This document shows, piece by piece, positions 25,554 through 33,164 of a stretch of 64,000 nucleotides of DNA (position 1 is the first letter of the stretch; every line of letters begins with the position of its first letter). Origin of the DNA: Catenulispora sp. MAP5-51 (GTDB lineage: Bacteria > Actinomycetota > Actinomycetes > Streptomycetales > Catenulisporaceae). The notes under the pieces were generated by a model, which had not been told where the DNA came from, searched no databases, and saw only the letters and a program-made list of their open reading frames with translations. A program made the translations under genes and the position numbers. The DNA lies in the NCBI RefSeq assembly GCF_041261205.1, contig NZ_JBGCCH010000002.1, positions 186,001 through 250,000 on the forward strand, given 5' to 3'.

Positions 25554-26114
25554 TTACTCCATCTTCTGCTCCTCATTGAGCAGATCGTCGACGGTTGCCT
25601 GCCCCTCACGGTAGCGGCGGGCCAGCTCGGCCGCGAACCGGTCGATCACCGCCTGCGCGATCCGCCGGTACTCGGAGACCTCCCGCTCGTAGGCCTTGAG
25701 CGTCAGCCGCGCCTCGGCCAGCTGCGCGTCGGACAGGTCCAGCACGATCGCCGGCCCCGCCGCGTCGATCCGCTCCTCCATCTGCGAGCGGTACTCGCCG
25801 GGATCGGGGTCCGGGACGATGACGATGTCCATATGGCGCGGAGAGCGCGCGTTGGCCGGCGGGTCGTCGGCCAGGATCGCCGCCAGCGACTGCACCAGCG
25901 GCTCGGCCGACCCCGCGGCGCGCCGCCGTAACTCGGCATCGATTATGTCGATCCGGCCGTGCAGAACCCGGCGGAGATAGGAGAGTTCGGTCTCCTCGCG
26001 GAGCGCGTCCCCGCGCTCACGCCGGATGGCGGCGACTTCGAGGGCCTCGACATCCGCGTCCGGCCGCCGAGCGGCGATCAGGACGCGGTCGAGTCTGGTG
26101 GCGTGGGTGCCCAT
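25554..26114 (-). CDS. rsiG: RsiG-type c-di-GMP-dependent anti-sigma factor
   Basis: A 186-residue protein built of two long helices. In Streptomyces, RsiG binds c-di-GMP with E(X)3S(X)2R(X)3Q(X)3D motifs, one per helix, and then sequesters the sporulation sigma factor WhiG. Here helix 2 has the full motif: Glu143, Ser147, Arg150, Gln154, Asp158. Helix 1 has Glu41, Ser45, Arg48, His52, Asp56, with His replacing Gln. WhiG is not in this window. It shares an operon with the asparaginase gene (8-nt gap). Presence of RsiG argues for a differentiating actinomycete. Confidence 0.85.
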   Translation of the reverse strand: MGTHATRLDRVLIAARRPDADVEALEVAAIRRERGDALREETELSYLRRVLHGRIDIIDAELRRRAAGSAEPLVQSLAAILADDPPANARSPRHMDIVIVPDPDPGEYRSQMEERIDAAGPAIVLDLSDAQLAEARLTLKAYEREVSEYRRIAQAVIDRFAAELARRYREGQATVDDLLNEEQKME

Positions 26115-26269
26115 AACAGCATCGTTCCATGCAGGGGAATAGTGCGGATCGAGGTTGGGCGTATCGCCACCCGATCGCGACGGCGCGTCGCGGGTCGGGG
26201 TGAGGATCGGGTGCCGGATCGGGTGCGATCGCGGTGCGGTCTTCGGACTTGTCAGACGGCCTGGAGGCC

Positions 26270-27277
26270 CTACCGCGCGGCGCGGAACTCCGGCCGCCGG
26301 TTCGCGCCGGCATCCGGCGCGACCACGACCTCCTGCGCCGCCGGGATCCCGTCCGCCAGCAGCTGGTCCTCGACTGGCGTGGTCCGCTTCACCACCGCCA
26401 GCGCCACCGGCCCGAGCTCGTAGTGCCGCGCCGCGGACGTCACGCGCCCCACCACGCGGCCGTCGGCGGTGGTGACGTCGGTCCCGTGCCCGGGCAGGCG
26501 CTCGGGCGTCCCGTCCAGGTGCAGGAACACCAGGCGGCGCGGCGGGTGGCCGAGGTTGTCCACGCGCGCGACGGTCTCCTGGCCCCGGTAGCAGCCCTTG
26601 TTCAGGTGCACCGCGCCCGGGTGGCCCTCGGAGGCGATCCAGTTGATCTCGTGCGGGATGGTGCGGTCGTCGGTCTCCCGGCCCACACGCGGGCGGTGCG
26701 CGGCGATCCGGAGCGCCTCGTGGGCCCACATGCCGGCGGGCTCGCCCGCGCCGCCGTCCCGGGCGAAGCCGGCGAGGCGCTCGCGCGGCAGGAAGAGCTC
26801 GTGGCCCAGCTCCACCTCGCGGGCCAGGACGCCCTCGGGCACGGGGCCGGTCGTGAGGACCACCGCGTAGGCGTCCGTCACGTCCTCCGGCTCGACCCGC
26901 ATCATGAAGCGCATCTTCTGCAGGAACGCGAGCACCTCCGGCGCGGTGCCCGGTTCCACGTGGAACCACGTCGCCTCGCCGTCGTCGACCAGGTACAGCG
27001 CGTGCTCGACGCGCCCCTGCGGCGACAGGATCAGCGCCTCGACCGCGGTCCCCGGCTTCAGCGCCTCCAGGTGCTGGCTGGTGAACGAGTGCAGCCACGT
27101 CAGCCGGTCCGGGCCGGACACCCGCAGCACACCGCGGTGCGACAGGTCCACGAAGCCGCGGTGCTCCTCGGCCAGCCTGCGCTGCTCGCCGTGCGGATCG
27201 CCGTAGTGCGCGGCGACGCCCGCGTCCGGCGGGTCGGCCGGGACGGCGGTGGGGGGGGTCAGCAGAGGGCTCGTCAT
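26270..27277 (-). CDS. ygfZ: YgfZ/GcvT-like folate-binding protein
   Basis: A 335-residue tetrahydrofolate-binding protein of the YgfZ/GcvT family that assists Fe-S cluster enzymes. The diagnostic motif HLNKGCYRGQETVAR with the invariant Cys is present, as is LSPQGRVEHALYLVDD and the N-terminal FVDLSHRGVLRVSGPDRLTWLHSFTSQHL typical of the GcvT-like fold. ATG at 27275-27277 is preferred over a longer frame because AGGAGAG lies 9 nt upstream. It is divergent from the secreted metallopeptidase gene and probably first in the ygfZ-rsiG-asparaginase transcript. Confidence 0.93.
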   Translation of the reverse strand: MTSPLLTPPTAVPADPPDAGVAAHYGDPHGEQRRLAEEHRGFVDLSHRGVLRVSGPDRLTWLHSFTSQHLEALKPGTAVEALILSPQGRVEHALYLVDDGEATWFHVEPGTAPEVLAFLQKMRFMMRVEPEDVTDAYAVVLTTGPVPEGVLAREVELGHELFLPRERLAGFARDGGAGEPAGMWAHEALRIAAHRPRVGRETDDRTIPHEINWIASEGHPGAVHLNKGCYRGQETVARVDNLGHPPRRLVFLHLDGTPERLPGHGTDVTTADGRVVGRVTSAARHYELGPVALAVVKRTTPVEDQLLADGIPAAQEVVVAPDAGANRRPEFRAAR

Positions 27278-27357
27278 GGTTTCAGTCTCTCCTATCGCAA
27301 AGCGCCTGTTACGCTGCCGGGGCTCATTTCGGTGCAACACGCAGGGCGGGGAAATCC

Positions 27358-28740
27358 ATGGCACGGCGGACTCGAACCGTCTGGGCGGCGAGTGTCGCGC
27401 TGGCGGTGGTCGGCTCGTTGTCGGTCAGCGGGCTCGCCTCGGCCAAGGACCACCCGAGCCATGCCGCTTCGGCGGCGAAGACCCTGGTCAAGGCGTACGG
27501 CTCGAGCACGGCGAGCCATCCCGCCACCACACCGCCCACCACCGCCACCAGCACGCCGGACAGCTCCATCAGCTACGACGACCTCGACGCGTTCGTGGCC
27601 GGGCATTCCGCGGCGCTGAAGAGCAGGAGCCGCGCGGGCTTCGTCTCGATCGTCGACCCGAAGAACCCGGACCTGGTGAAGAGCCAGGGCCAGCTGTTCG
27701 ACAACCTCCAGAAGATCCCTTTCACCACCGCCAAGTACGCGGTGAACATGGTCGACGAGAGCACCGCCGCCCAGGGCACGACCTCGACCGCGACGGTCAC
27801 CGTAGCGTTCGACCACCAGATCGCCGGCGTGGACAGCGTCCCGGTCGAGGAGCGCTACAAGTGGACCGTGCAGCGCACCGGCGTGAACGGGCCCCTGGAG
27901 GTCACCGCTATAGCGGGCGCCACCTCCGAGCACAACTACCCGGCCCCGTGGGACGCGGTGGCCGGCCTCACGGTGCTCACCCGCCCGAAAGTCGTGATCA
28001 TGGCGGACGGCACCTCGGTGTCCTTCGCCAAGACCCACGCCGATGCCATGGAGCGGGACGCGGAGTACGACTTCGCCCACTGGTCCGGTGGCTCCGGCAC
28101 AGCGCCCGGCTTCACGGTCTTCCTCACCGCGGACCGTTCCCGGTACGAGGGCATCTACAACCAGGACCGTGTGGAGTCCGTCGGCGTCACGGTGCCGATA
28201 CCCGCAGCGGGGAAGGACGACGGGTTCTACCCGAGCTCCCGCATAGCGGTCGACACCTCGCAGTACAAGAACGTCGACCCCGCTGACGCCGACATAGTGT
28301 TCAAGCACGAGATGGCCCACGCGATGATCGGTCCCTTCGACGACCAGAGCGCGAGCTCCGGACAGGATCACCTGTGGGTCATAGAGGGGTTCGCGGAGTG
28401 GGAATCGCAAAGGATGTACTCCACAGGGGAACTCCTCTATGACGGCGACACCCTGCACGCCTATCTAGGCAAGCACGGAGTTCCCCATGCGCTGCCCACG
28501 GACAGCGACGTCTACAGTTCCAACTCTGATACGTCCGCACTGGGCTACTTCTACGCGCACATGGCGATCCGCTACATGGCCGACGAGTACGGAGCGGACA
28601 AGGTCGACCGGTTCGTTCTGGCCGTCTACCAGCACGCGACGGGATCGACGTGCGTCGACGACGCGATGAAGAGCGTGCTGGGCACCACCACGGATCAGTT
28701 CACGCAGAGCTTCGCCAAGTGGCTGCACAACTCCGTGTGA
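27358..28740 (+). CDS. Secreted zinc metallopeptidase-like protein
   Basis: A 460-residue exported protein with a signal peptide ending near SGLASA (residue 29) and a Thr/Ser/Pro-rich linker (about residues 50-70). A helical region precedes the HEMAH motif at residues 317-321 (HExxH zinc site), and EGFAEW around residues 343-348 is a likely third Glu ligand, so a gluzincin-type active site. The C-terminus repeats helical TTTDQFTQSFAKWL. The function is inferred as an extracellular protease; substrate and maturation are unknown. The 3' half has less GC-biased codons than its neighbours. Confidence 0.8.
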   Translation: MARRTRTVWAASVALAVVGSLSVSGLASAKDHPSHAASAAKTLVKAYGSSTASHPATTPPTTATSTPDSSISYDDLDAFVAGHSAALKSRSRAGFVSIVDPKNPDLVKSQGQLFDNLQKIPFTTAKYAVNMVDESTAAQGTTSTATVTVAFDHQIAGVDSVPVEERYKWTVQRTGVNGPLEVTAIAGATSEHNYPAPWDAVAGLTVLTRPKVVIMADGTSVSFAKTHADAMERDAEYDFAHWSGGSGTAPGFTVFLTADRSRYEGIYNQDRVESVGVTVPIPAAGKDDGFYPSSRIAVDTSQYKNVDPADADIVFKHEMAHAMIGPFDDQSASSGQDHLWVIEGFAEWESQRMYSTGELLYDGDTLHAYLGKHGVPHALPTDSDVYSSNSDTSALGYFYAHMAIRYMADEYGADKVDRFVLAVYQHATGSTCVDDAMKSVLGTTTDQFTQSFAKWLHNSV

Positions 28741-28765
28741 AGGAACAGGCTTAGGGGCAGCGGGC

Positions 28766-29209
28766 TCAGGAAGCCTCGCCCTGCTCCCGATCGCGGCACT
28801 CGGCGCACGTCCCGAACACCGCCAGGTGCCGCACGTCCGTCTGGAACCCGTAGTCCTCCATCAGCCGCTGCACGAGCGGCTCGGCCGCGGAGTCGGCGGC
28901 CTCCAGGATCCGCCCGCAGCCTCGGCACACCAGGTGCACATGCGCCGGCTGGTCGGCGGTGTGGTAGATCTGCGCCCCGTGTCCGAGGTGCGTGTGCGTG
29001 ACCAGCCCGAGCTCCTCCAGGAGCTCCAGGGTGCGGTACACGGTCGACAGGTTCACGCCGCGGGCGGTGCGGCGGACCTCCTCGCAGATGGCGTCCGGAG
29101 TGGCATGGTCCAGGGAGGCCACGGCCTGCAGGACGAACTGGCGCTGCGGCGTGAGGCGGTAGCCCTTCGCGCGCAGCTCCTTCGTCAGGTCCGTGGGCGC
29201 GGTTTCCAT
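28766..29209 (-). CDS. nur: Fur-family metalloregulator, Nur-like
   Basis: A 147-residue Fur-family repressor. The winged helix LRAKGYRLTPQRQFVLQAVASLDHATPDAICEEVRRTARGVNLSTVYRTLELLEELGLVTHTHLGHG closely resembles the nickel regulator Nur of Streptomyces, which controls nickel uptake and the choice between Fe and Ni superoxide dismutase. His-rich metal sites HVHLVCRGC and the C-terminal FGTCAEC are visible. Met at 29207-29209 is preferred (GGTGG upstream); a longer frame has poor support. Zur or Fur identity cannot be excluded without metal data. Confidence 0.8.
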   Translation of the reverse strand: METAPTDLTKELRAKGYRLTPQRQFVLQAVASLDHATPDAICEEVRRTARGVNLSTVYRTLELLEELGLVTHTHLGHGAQIYHTADQPAHVHLVCRGCGRILEAADSAAEPLVQRLMEDYGFQTDVRHLAVFGTCAECRDREQGEAS

Positions 29210-29277
29210 ACCACCACTATCCCACCGGCCGGGTACAGCGGTCGCCATCGTTCATATACCGAGGGTCTTCCCGGATC

Positions 29278-29811
29278 TCACTTGACCGGCTTGAGCTGCG
29301 CCGAGAGGTGCGACTGCATGGGCTGGCCCATGGCCGCCATGTCGAACGCCCAGAGCAGATCGCCCTTCACCAGGCCGTAAAGGCGGTGTCCGGCGGTGTA
29401 CTCCTTGGCGGTCTCGGTGCGCGCGACCAGGTCGGTGCGCAGTTCGACCTTCGCGCCGTCGGCCTCGCCGACCCAGATCTCGGCGATGCCGGTCGGGTGC
29501 GACAGGACCACTTCGAGCAGGGTGCGGGTGGTGCCCGCGGTCCCGTTCTCCTCGGTGCGCGCCTGCGGACGCCAGAACCCGGTCTCGGTGGCCAGCGGCC
29601 GGACCTGGTTGCCGTCGTCGTCGAGCAGCCAGGACCGCGACTCGTACTTCAGGAAAGGCTTGTCCGGCGTGTAGGAGAACACGGCCTCCTGCCCGAAGTT
29701 GAACGACTCGATGGTCGGGTATCCCCCGACCCCCGCACCGGCCCAGGTACCCAGCAGGAACGCCAGCGGCACGCAGTCCGGGTGCAGGTCGGAGGGGATC
29801 TCCAGCGGCAT
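29278..29811 (-). CDS. Nitrobindin/FABP-like heme-binding protein
   Basis: A 177-residue beta-barrel protein: PLAFLLGTWAGAGVGGYPTIESFNFGQEAVFSY is the nitrobindin signature, and His in MQSHLSAQL near the C-terminus is the likely axial heme ligand. Homologues isomerise peroxynitrite or bind NO. ATG 29809-29811 overlaps the stop of a 34-residue upstream membrane peptide by one base (TGATG), so the two are coupled. The Nur gene follows 68 nt downstream on the same strand. Confidence 0.9.
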   Translation of the reverse strand: MPLEIPSDLHPDCVPLAFLLGTWAGAGVGGYPTIESFNFGQEAVFSYTPDKPFLKYESRSWLLDDDGNQVRPLATETGFWRPQARTEENGTAGTTRTLLEVVLSHPTGIAEIWVGEADGAKVELRTDLVARTETAKEYTAGHRLYGLVKGDLLWAFDMAAMGQPMQSHLSAQLKPVK

Positions 29812-29915
29812 CAGTTCTGGCCCTTGAACAGCCGCAGCACCGTGAAGGACGCGAACCACACGACGGCGAGGGCCACCAGGACCAGGAGGATGTCGAAAAG
29901 GGTCTGGACGCTCAT
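29811..29915 (-). CDS. 34-residue membrane peptide coupled to nitrobindin
   Basis: The product MSVQTLFDILLVLVALAVV (first 19 residues) continues as WFASFTVLRLFKGQN, giving one transmembrane helix and a short basic tail. High GC3, translational overlap with nitrobindin and a stop-start TGATG junction support a real gene below the usual size cut-off. GATAAA lies about 10 nt before the ATG and no ribosome-binding site is seen, so it may be leaderless. Confidence 0.6.
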   Translation of the reverse strand: MSVQTLFDILLVLVALAVVWFASFTVLRLFKGQN

Positions 29916-29989
29916 GGTGGGGAGTTTATCGGAGCCGGTGGGGAGCTGTTCGGTGAGCTGGGTCTCTTCGGGTCACGCGCCGCATGACG

Positions 29990-30028
29990 GCGCCCGCCCC
30001 CGGTTCCCGAAGGACCGGAAGCGGGCGC
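29990..30028 (-). terminator. Hairpin terminator of the cysA-sseC operon
   Basis: GCGCCCGC (29990-29997) pairs with GCGGGCGC (30021-30028), extended inward by CCGGTTCC with GGACCGG. It is downstream of the DUF1416 stop. Confidence 0.65.
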
Positions 30029-30046
30029 TCCCCTCATACGCTCGTC

Positions 30047-30097
30047 CGCTCAGCGGTTCGGCGGCTCAGCGGTTCGGCGGCTCAGCGGCTCAGCGGT
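30047..30097. repeat. Tandem GGCTCAGCGGTTC-type repeat
   Basis: About four copies of a 15-16-bp unit containing CTCAGCGGTTCGGCGG abut the 3' end of the DUF1416 gene, between its stop codon and the terminator hairpin. Confidence 0.7.
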
Positions 30098-30397
30098 TCA
30101 GACCGCGAGCGCGACCTCGGCGACCTCGCCCAGCGTCGCCTCGACCGAGGCGTCCACGGTGCCGCCGGGCACCAGCGCGCGCACCGTCCAGGTGCCCGGC
30201 GCCGCGAAGAACCGGAACCCGCCCTCGGGGCTGGTCGGCACCTCGGCGGTGAACTCGCCGGTGCTGTCCAGCAGCCGCACGTACCCGGTCACCGGCGCGC
30301 CGTCCTTGCTGACCGCGCCCTGGATGACAGTTTCCTTCGCCACGTCCACTCCTTCGATGCTGAATCCGCCGGCGGGGGCGCCGCACGAGGCCGTCAC
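30098..30397 (-). CDS. sseC: DUF1416 protein, SseC-like
   Basis: A 99-residue protein: SCGAPAGGFSIEGVDVAKETVIQGAVSKDGAPVTGYVRLLDSTGEFTAEVPTSPEGGFRFFAAPGTWTVRAL is a transthyretin-like beta-sandwich with an N-terminal Cys. In mycobacteria sseC follows cysA in the same manner, probably in sulfur metabolism. Its GTG start overlaps the cysA stop by GTGA, so the two are translationally coupled. The exact biochemistry is unknown. Confidence 0.9.
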   Translation of the reverse strand: MTASCGAPAGGFSIEGVDVAKETVIQGAVSKDGAPVTGYVRLLDSTGEFTAEVPTSPEGGFRFFAAPGTWTVRALVPGGTVDASVEATLGEVAEVALAV

Positions 30398-31257
30398 TGC
30401 TGGCCGCCCTCGGGCGAGCCGGGGTTGGAGCCGAGCGAGACCGGCACGCCGACCAGCGAGCCGTACTCGGTCCACGAGCCGTCGTAGTTCTTCACGTTGG
30501 CCTGGCCCAGCAGCTCGTGCAGCACGAACCAGGTGTGCGCCGAGCGCTCGCCGATGCGGCAGTAGGCGATGGTGTCCTTGGACAGGTCCACGCCCTCGGC
30601 CTCGTACAGCGCGGTCAGGTCGTCGTCGGGCTTGAACGTGCCGTCGTCGTTGGCCGCCTTGGACCACGGGATGTTGCGCGCGGTCGGCACGTGGCCGGGG
30701 CGCTGCGACTGCTCCTGCGGCAGGTGGGCCGGGGCCAGCAGCTTGCCGGAGTACTCGTCGGGGCTGCGTACGTCGACCAGGTTGTCGGTGCCGATCGCGG
30801 CCACGACGTCGTCGCGGTAGGCGCGGATCGCCTGGTCCTGCGGCTGCGCGGTGTAGCTGGTGGCCTCGCGGGTCGGCTGCTCGACGACCAGCTCGCGGGA
30901 GTCCAGCTCCCACTTCTTGCGGCCGCCGTCCAGGAGCTTCACGTCGCCGTGGCCGTAGAGCTTGAAGTACCAGTAGGCGTAGGAGGCGAACCAGTTGTTG
31001 TTGCCGCCGTAGAGCACCACGGTGTCGTCGTTGGCGATACCGCGCTCGGACAGCAGCGCCTCGAACTGCTCCTGGTTCACGAAGTCGCGACGGACCGGAT
31101 CCTGCAGGTCGCGCTTCCAGTCGATCCGGATGGCGTTGCGGATGTGGTTCTTGTCGTAGGCGGCCGTGTCCTCGTCGACCTCGACGAGGACGACCTTCGG
31201 GTCGTCCAGGTGCGCCTGGACCCAGTCGGCGTCGACCAGGACGTCGTTGCGACTCAT
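30394..31257 (-). CDS. cysA: Thiosulfate sulfurtransferase (rhodanese) CysA
   Basis: A 287-residue two-domain rhodanese transferring sulfane sulfur from thiosulfate. The active Cys233 lies in YCRIGERSAHTWF (CRIGER, the thiosulfate-type loop), in the second domain. The N-terminal domain is inactive: VLYGGNNNWFASYAYWYFKLYGHGDVKLLDGG. The name follows mycobacterial CysA2/CysA3; it is not the sulfate ABC ATPase. TCCGGAGGACTCCC upstream gives a strong ribosome-binding site for the ATG at 31255-31257. A 26-residue Cys-rich leader peptide lies about 200 nt upstream, and sseC is coupled downstream. Confidence 0.93.
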   Translation of the reverse strand: MSRNDVLVDADWVQAHLDDPKVVLVEVDEDTAAYDKNHIRNAIRIDWKRDLQDPVRRDFVNQEQFEALLSERGIANDDTVVLYGGNNNWFASYAYWYFKLYGHGDVKLLDGGRKKWELDSRELVVEQPTREATSYTAQPQDQAIRAYRDDVVAAIGTDNLVDVRSPDEYSGKLLAPAHLPQEQSQRPGHVPTARNIPWSKAANDDGTFKPDDDLTALYEAEGVDLSKDTIAYCRIGERSAHTWFVLHELLGQANVKNYDGSWTEYGSLVGVPVSLGSNPGSPEGGQQ

Positions 31258-31458
31258 GGGAGTCCTCCGGATGGTTCGGGTTTCGGATCGGAGTGGGGGT
31301 GCGGCCGCGGAAGTGGTTGTTCCGGTACCGCGGGCACGCGGAAGCACGTACGTGTCCAGCTTGGGTCCGCGCTGAGGCAGAGGGTGGCCCGTCTTACATC
31401 GATCGGGCGTCGCGTCCCCGGAAAACAGGGGTCACGGAAAGCAGCCGGCCCTCCGGGG

Positions 31459-31539
31459 TCAGCGCATTCGACACAGGCAGGCGGCGACGCGGCACAGATC
31501 GACTGCGCGTCGCTTGGTGAAGTCCGCCTGCTGCTTCAT
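31459..31539 (-). CDS. Cysteine-rich leader peptide upstream of cysA
   Basis: The 26-residue peptide MKQQADFTKRRAVD is followed by LCRVAACLCRMR. This DLxRVxxCLCR pattern is the recognised actinobacterial leader-peptide class preceding sulfur genes; the Cys codons suggest translation-coupled attenuation responding to cysteine. A promoter (GTGACA, 17 nt, TAGAGT) ends 7 nt before the ATG, so the leader is probably leaderless. It is 200 nt upstream of cysA and in the same orientation. Confidence 0.75.
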   Translation of the reverse strand: MKQQADFTKRRAVDLCRVAACLCRMR

Positions 31540-31546
31540 GTCACCG

Positions 31547-31575
31547 ACTCTAGAGACGCCTCGGGGCGGTGTCAC
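31547..31575 (-). promoter_or_regulatory. Promoter of the cysA leader peptide
   Basis: On the minus strand GTGACA (31570-31575), a 17-nt spacer and TAGAGT (31547-31552) precede the leader ATG at 31537-31539 by 7 nt. Confidence 0.5.
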
Positions 31576-31638
31576 GCACGTACCGCACTGTGAGACGACG
31601 GTCTTACGTTTTGTACGCCTCGCAGGTCATGCCCGCGC

Positions 31639-32352
31639 TCACGAGCTCATCGGCACGGTGATGTCATACGCACCGTAGCCGACGACCCGCACCTCGAAGT
31701 GGTCGATCTGCTCGGCCGGCAGCGCCGTCGCGGCGGGGATGTCGATCGCCTTGCCGGCGACCGACTTCCAGTTCGACAGCTGGATCACGTCGTGGTTCTT
31801 GTCGTAGACGTACAGCGTGCAGGTCAGTCCGTCCGGCGTCCCGCTCATCTTCGCGGTGACCGAGGTGCCCCAGCTGTGGTCCTGGTAGGAGATCTGCGCT
31901 GTCACGCCGCTCTGCGTCACCGCGGGCAGCATCTCGGCGTTCGTGGAGCCGCTGGAAGTCCCGCCGTGCCCGGCCCAGAAGCCGCCGACGACCAGCACCA
32001 GGGCGGCGGCGCTGCCGCCCGCGGCGACCATGATGCGCTGACGGCGCGGCGCCCGGAACGGAGCCGGGGTGCGGGTGCCGAACAGCCGCCGCCGTCGCGA
32101 GTGCCCCGGCTGCCCGGCCGCCTCCGGCGGCACGGTCTCCGGCATCGGCGCCCCGACCAGGCCGATGTCCATGACCCGCTTCACCCCGACGAACGAGGCG
32201 TACTCCTGCTGGCACTCGGGGCAGTCGGCCAGGTGCCGCCGCACCTCGCGCGCCTCGTCCGCGTCCAGCGCGCCGAGCGCGAGGGCACCGACGGCCATCC
32301 GCAGGTCCTCGTCGTCGCAGGCGCCCGGCCTGGTCTCCGGCTCCCGGTTCAC
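31639..32352 (-). CDS. Zinc-finger anti-sigma factor (RslA-like)
   Basis: A 237-residue single-pass membrane anti-sigma factor. The zinc-binding domain shows HLADCPECQQEY (HxxxCxxC), with GALDADEAREVRR before it. A transmembrane helix (RIMVAAGGSAAALVLVVGGFWAG, about residues 105-127) and an extracytoplasmic beta-rich domain (the anti-sigma-K type) follow. Its GTG start overlaps the sigma gene stop by GTGA. It probably binds the SigL-like sigma factor and releases it on a redox or envelope signal. Confidence 0.9.
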   Translation of the reverse strand: MNREPETRPGACDDEDLRMAVGALALGALDADEAREVRRHLADCPECQQEYASFVGVKRVMDIGLVGAPMPETVPPEAAGQPGHSRRRRLFGTRTPAPFRAPRRQRIMVAAGGSAAALVLVVGGFWAGHGGTSSGSTNAEMLPAVTQSGVTAQISYQDHSWGTSVTAKMSGTPDGLTCTLYVYDKNHDVIQLSNWKSVAGKAIDIPAATALPAEQIDHFEVRVVGYGAYDITVPMSS

Positions 32353-32933
32353 GGCTTGATCCCCCGTTCCTCGAAAGCGGTCCGCAGCGCGCGCAGCGCA
32401 TAGTAGGTGCGCGACTTGACGGTACCCGGGGGGATGCCCAGGGCTTTGGCGGCCTCGGCCACCGACAAGCCCTTGAAGTACGTCTCCCGAAGCACCGCCC
32501 GGTGGTCGGGGCTCAGTGTCGCCATCGCCTCGGCCACCTCCCATCCGAGCAGTATCCGGTCATGATCATCCTCGACGACCGCCTCGCGGGCGATCCCCAG
32601 CGCGAGCCCCTCGTCGCCGACCTCCTTCGGCCGCGACCGGCGGGCCCGCGCCTGGTCCACCACGATGTTCCGGGCGACCGTGCACAGCCAGGCGCGCGGC
32701 GAGCCGCGCTCCGGGGCGAACGCCTCGGAGTGCTGCCAGGCCCTCAGGAACGTCTCCTGCACCACGTCCTCGGCCCGTCCGCGGTCGCCGTCCGTCAGTT
32801 TGAGGACGTAACCCAGCAACGGACCTGCGTGGTCCGCGTAGAGGGATCTGAGACGCTCCGCGTCCGCGCTCGCGACGTCCACATCGGGGACACGCAAAGG
32901 AGGCGGTTCCGGTTCAACCCGCCGCCACCACAT
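32349..32933 (-). CDS. SigL-like ECF sigma factor
   Basis: A 194-residue ECF sigma factor with region 2 (GYVLKLTDGDRGRAEDVVQETFLRAWQHSEAF, then AWLCTVARNIVVDQARARRSRPKE) and region 4 (YFKGLSVAEAAKALGIPPGTVKSRTYYALRALR). Together with the coupled zinc anti-sigma gene it matches the SigL/RslA pair of mycobacteria. ATG 32931-32933 is the best start; an in-frame GTG precedes it by one codon and the ribosome-binding site is weak. About 230 nt with tandem repeats separate it from the LmeA gene upstream. Confidence 0.9.
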   Translation of the reverse strand: MWWRRVEPEPPPLRVPDVDVASADAERLRSLYADHAGPLLGYVLKLTDGDRGRAEDVVQETFLRAWQHSEAFAPERGSPRAWLCTVARNIVVDQARARRSRPKEVGDEGLALGIAREAVVEDDHDRILLGWEVAEAMATLSPDHRAVLRETYFKGLSVAEAAKALGIPPGTVKSRTYYALRALRTAFEERGIKP

Positions 32934-33080
32934 CACACGCCGATGATGGCACCGCCGGTGGTCCTCCGACAGCCGATCGCGCCGGACGGTCCGGGACGAG
33001 GGTTGTGACCTGCGTCGGAGGAAGTAAAAGAGGCGGCGGCCCGCGAAAGGGGACCACCGCCGGGCCGGAGCCCTGCCCGG

Positions 33081-33155
33081 CCGGGATCGTGCAGGGTCGG
33101 GATGGTGCATGGCCGGAATCGTGCAGGGCCGGGATCGTGCAGGGCCGGCAGGCCG
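33081..33155. repeat. Tandem repeat with GCCGGGATCGTGCAGG-like units
   Basis: About four imperfect 16-17-bp copies lie in the spacer between the LmeA gene and the SigL-like sigma gene, where the sigma-gene promoter should be. No coding potential. Confidence 0.75.
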
Positions 33156-33164
33156 CGCGGAGCC

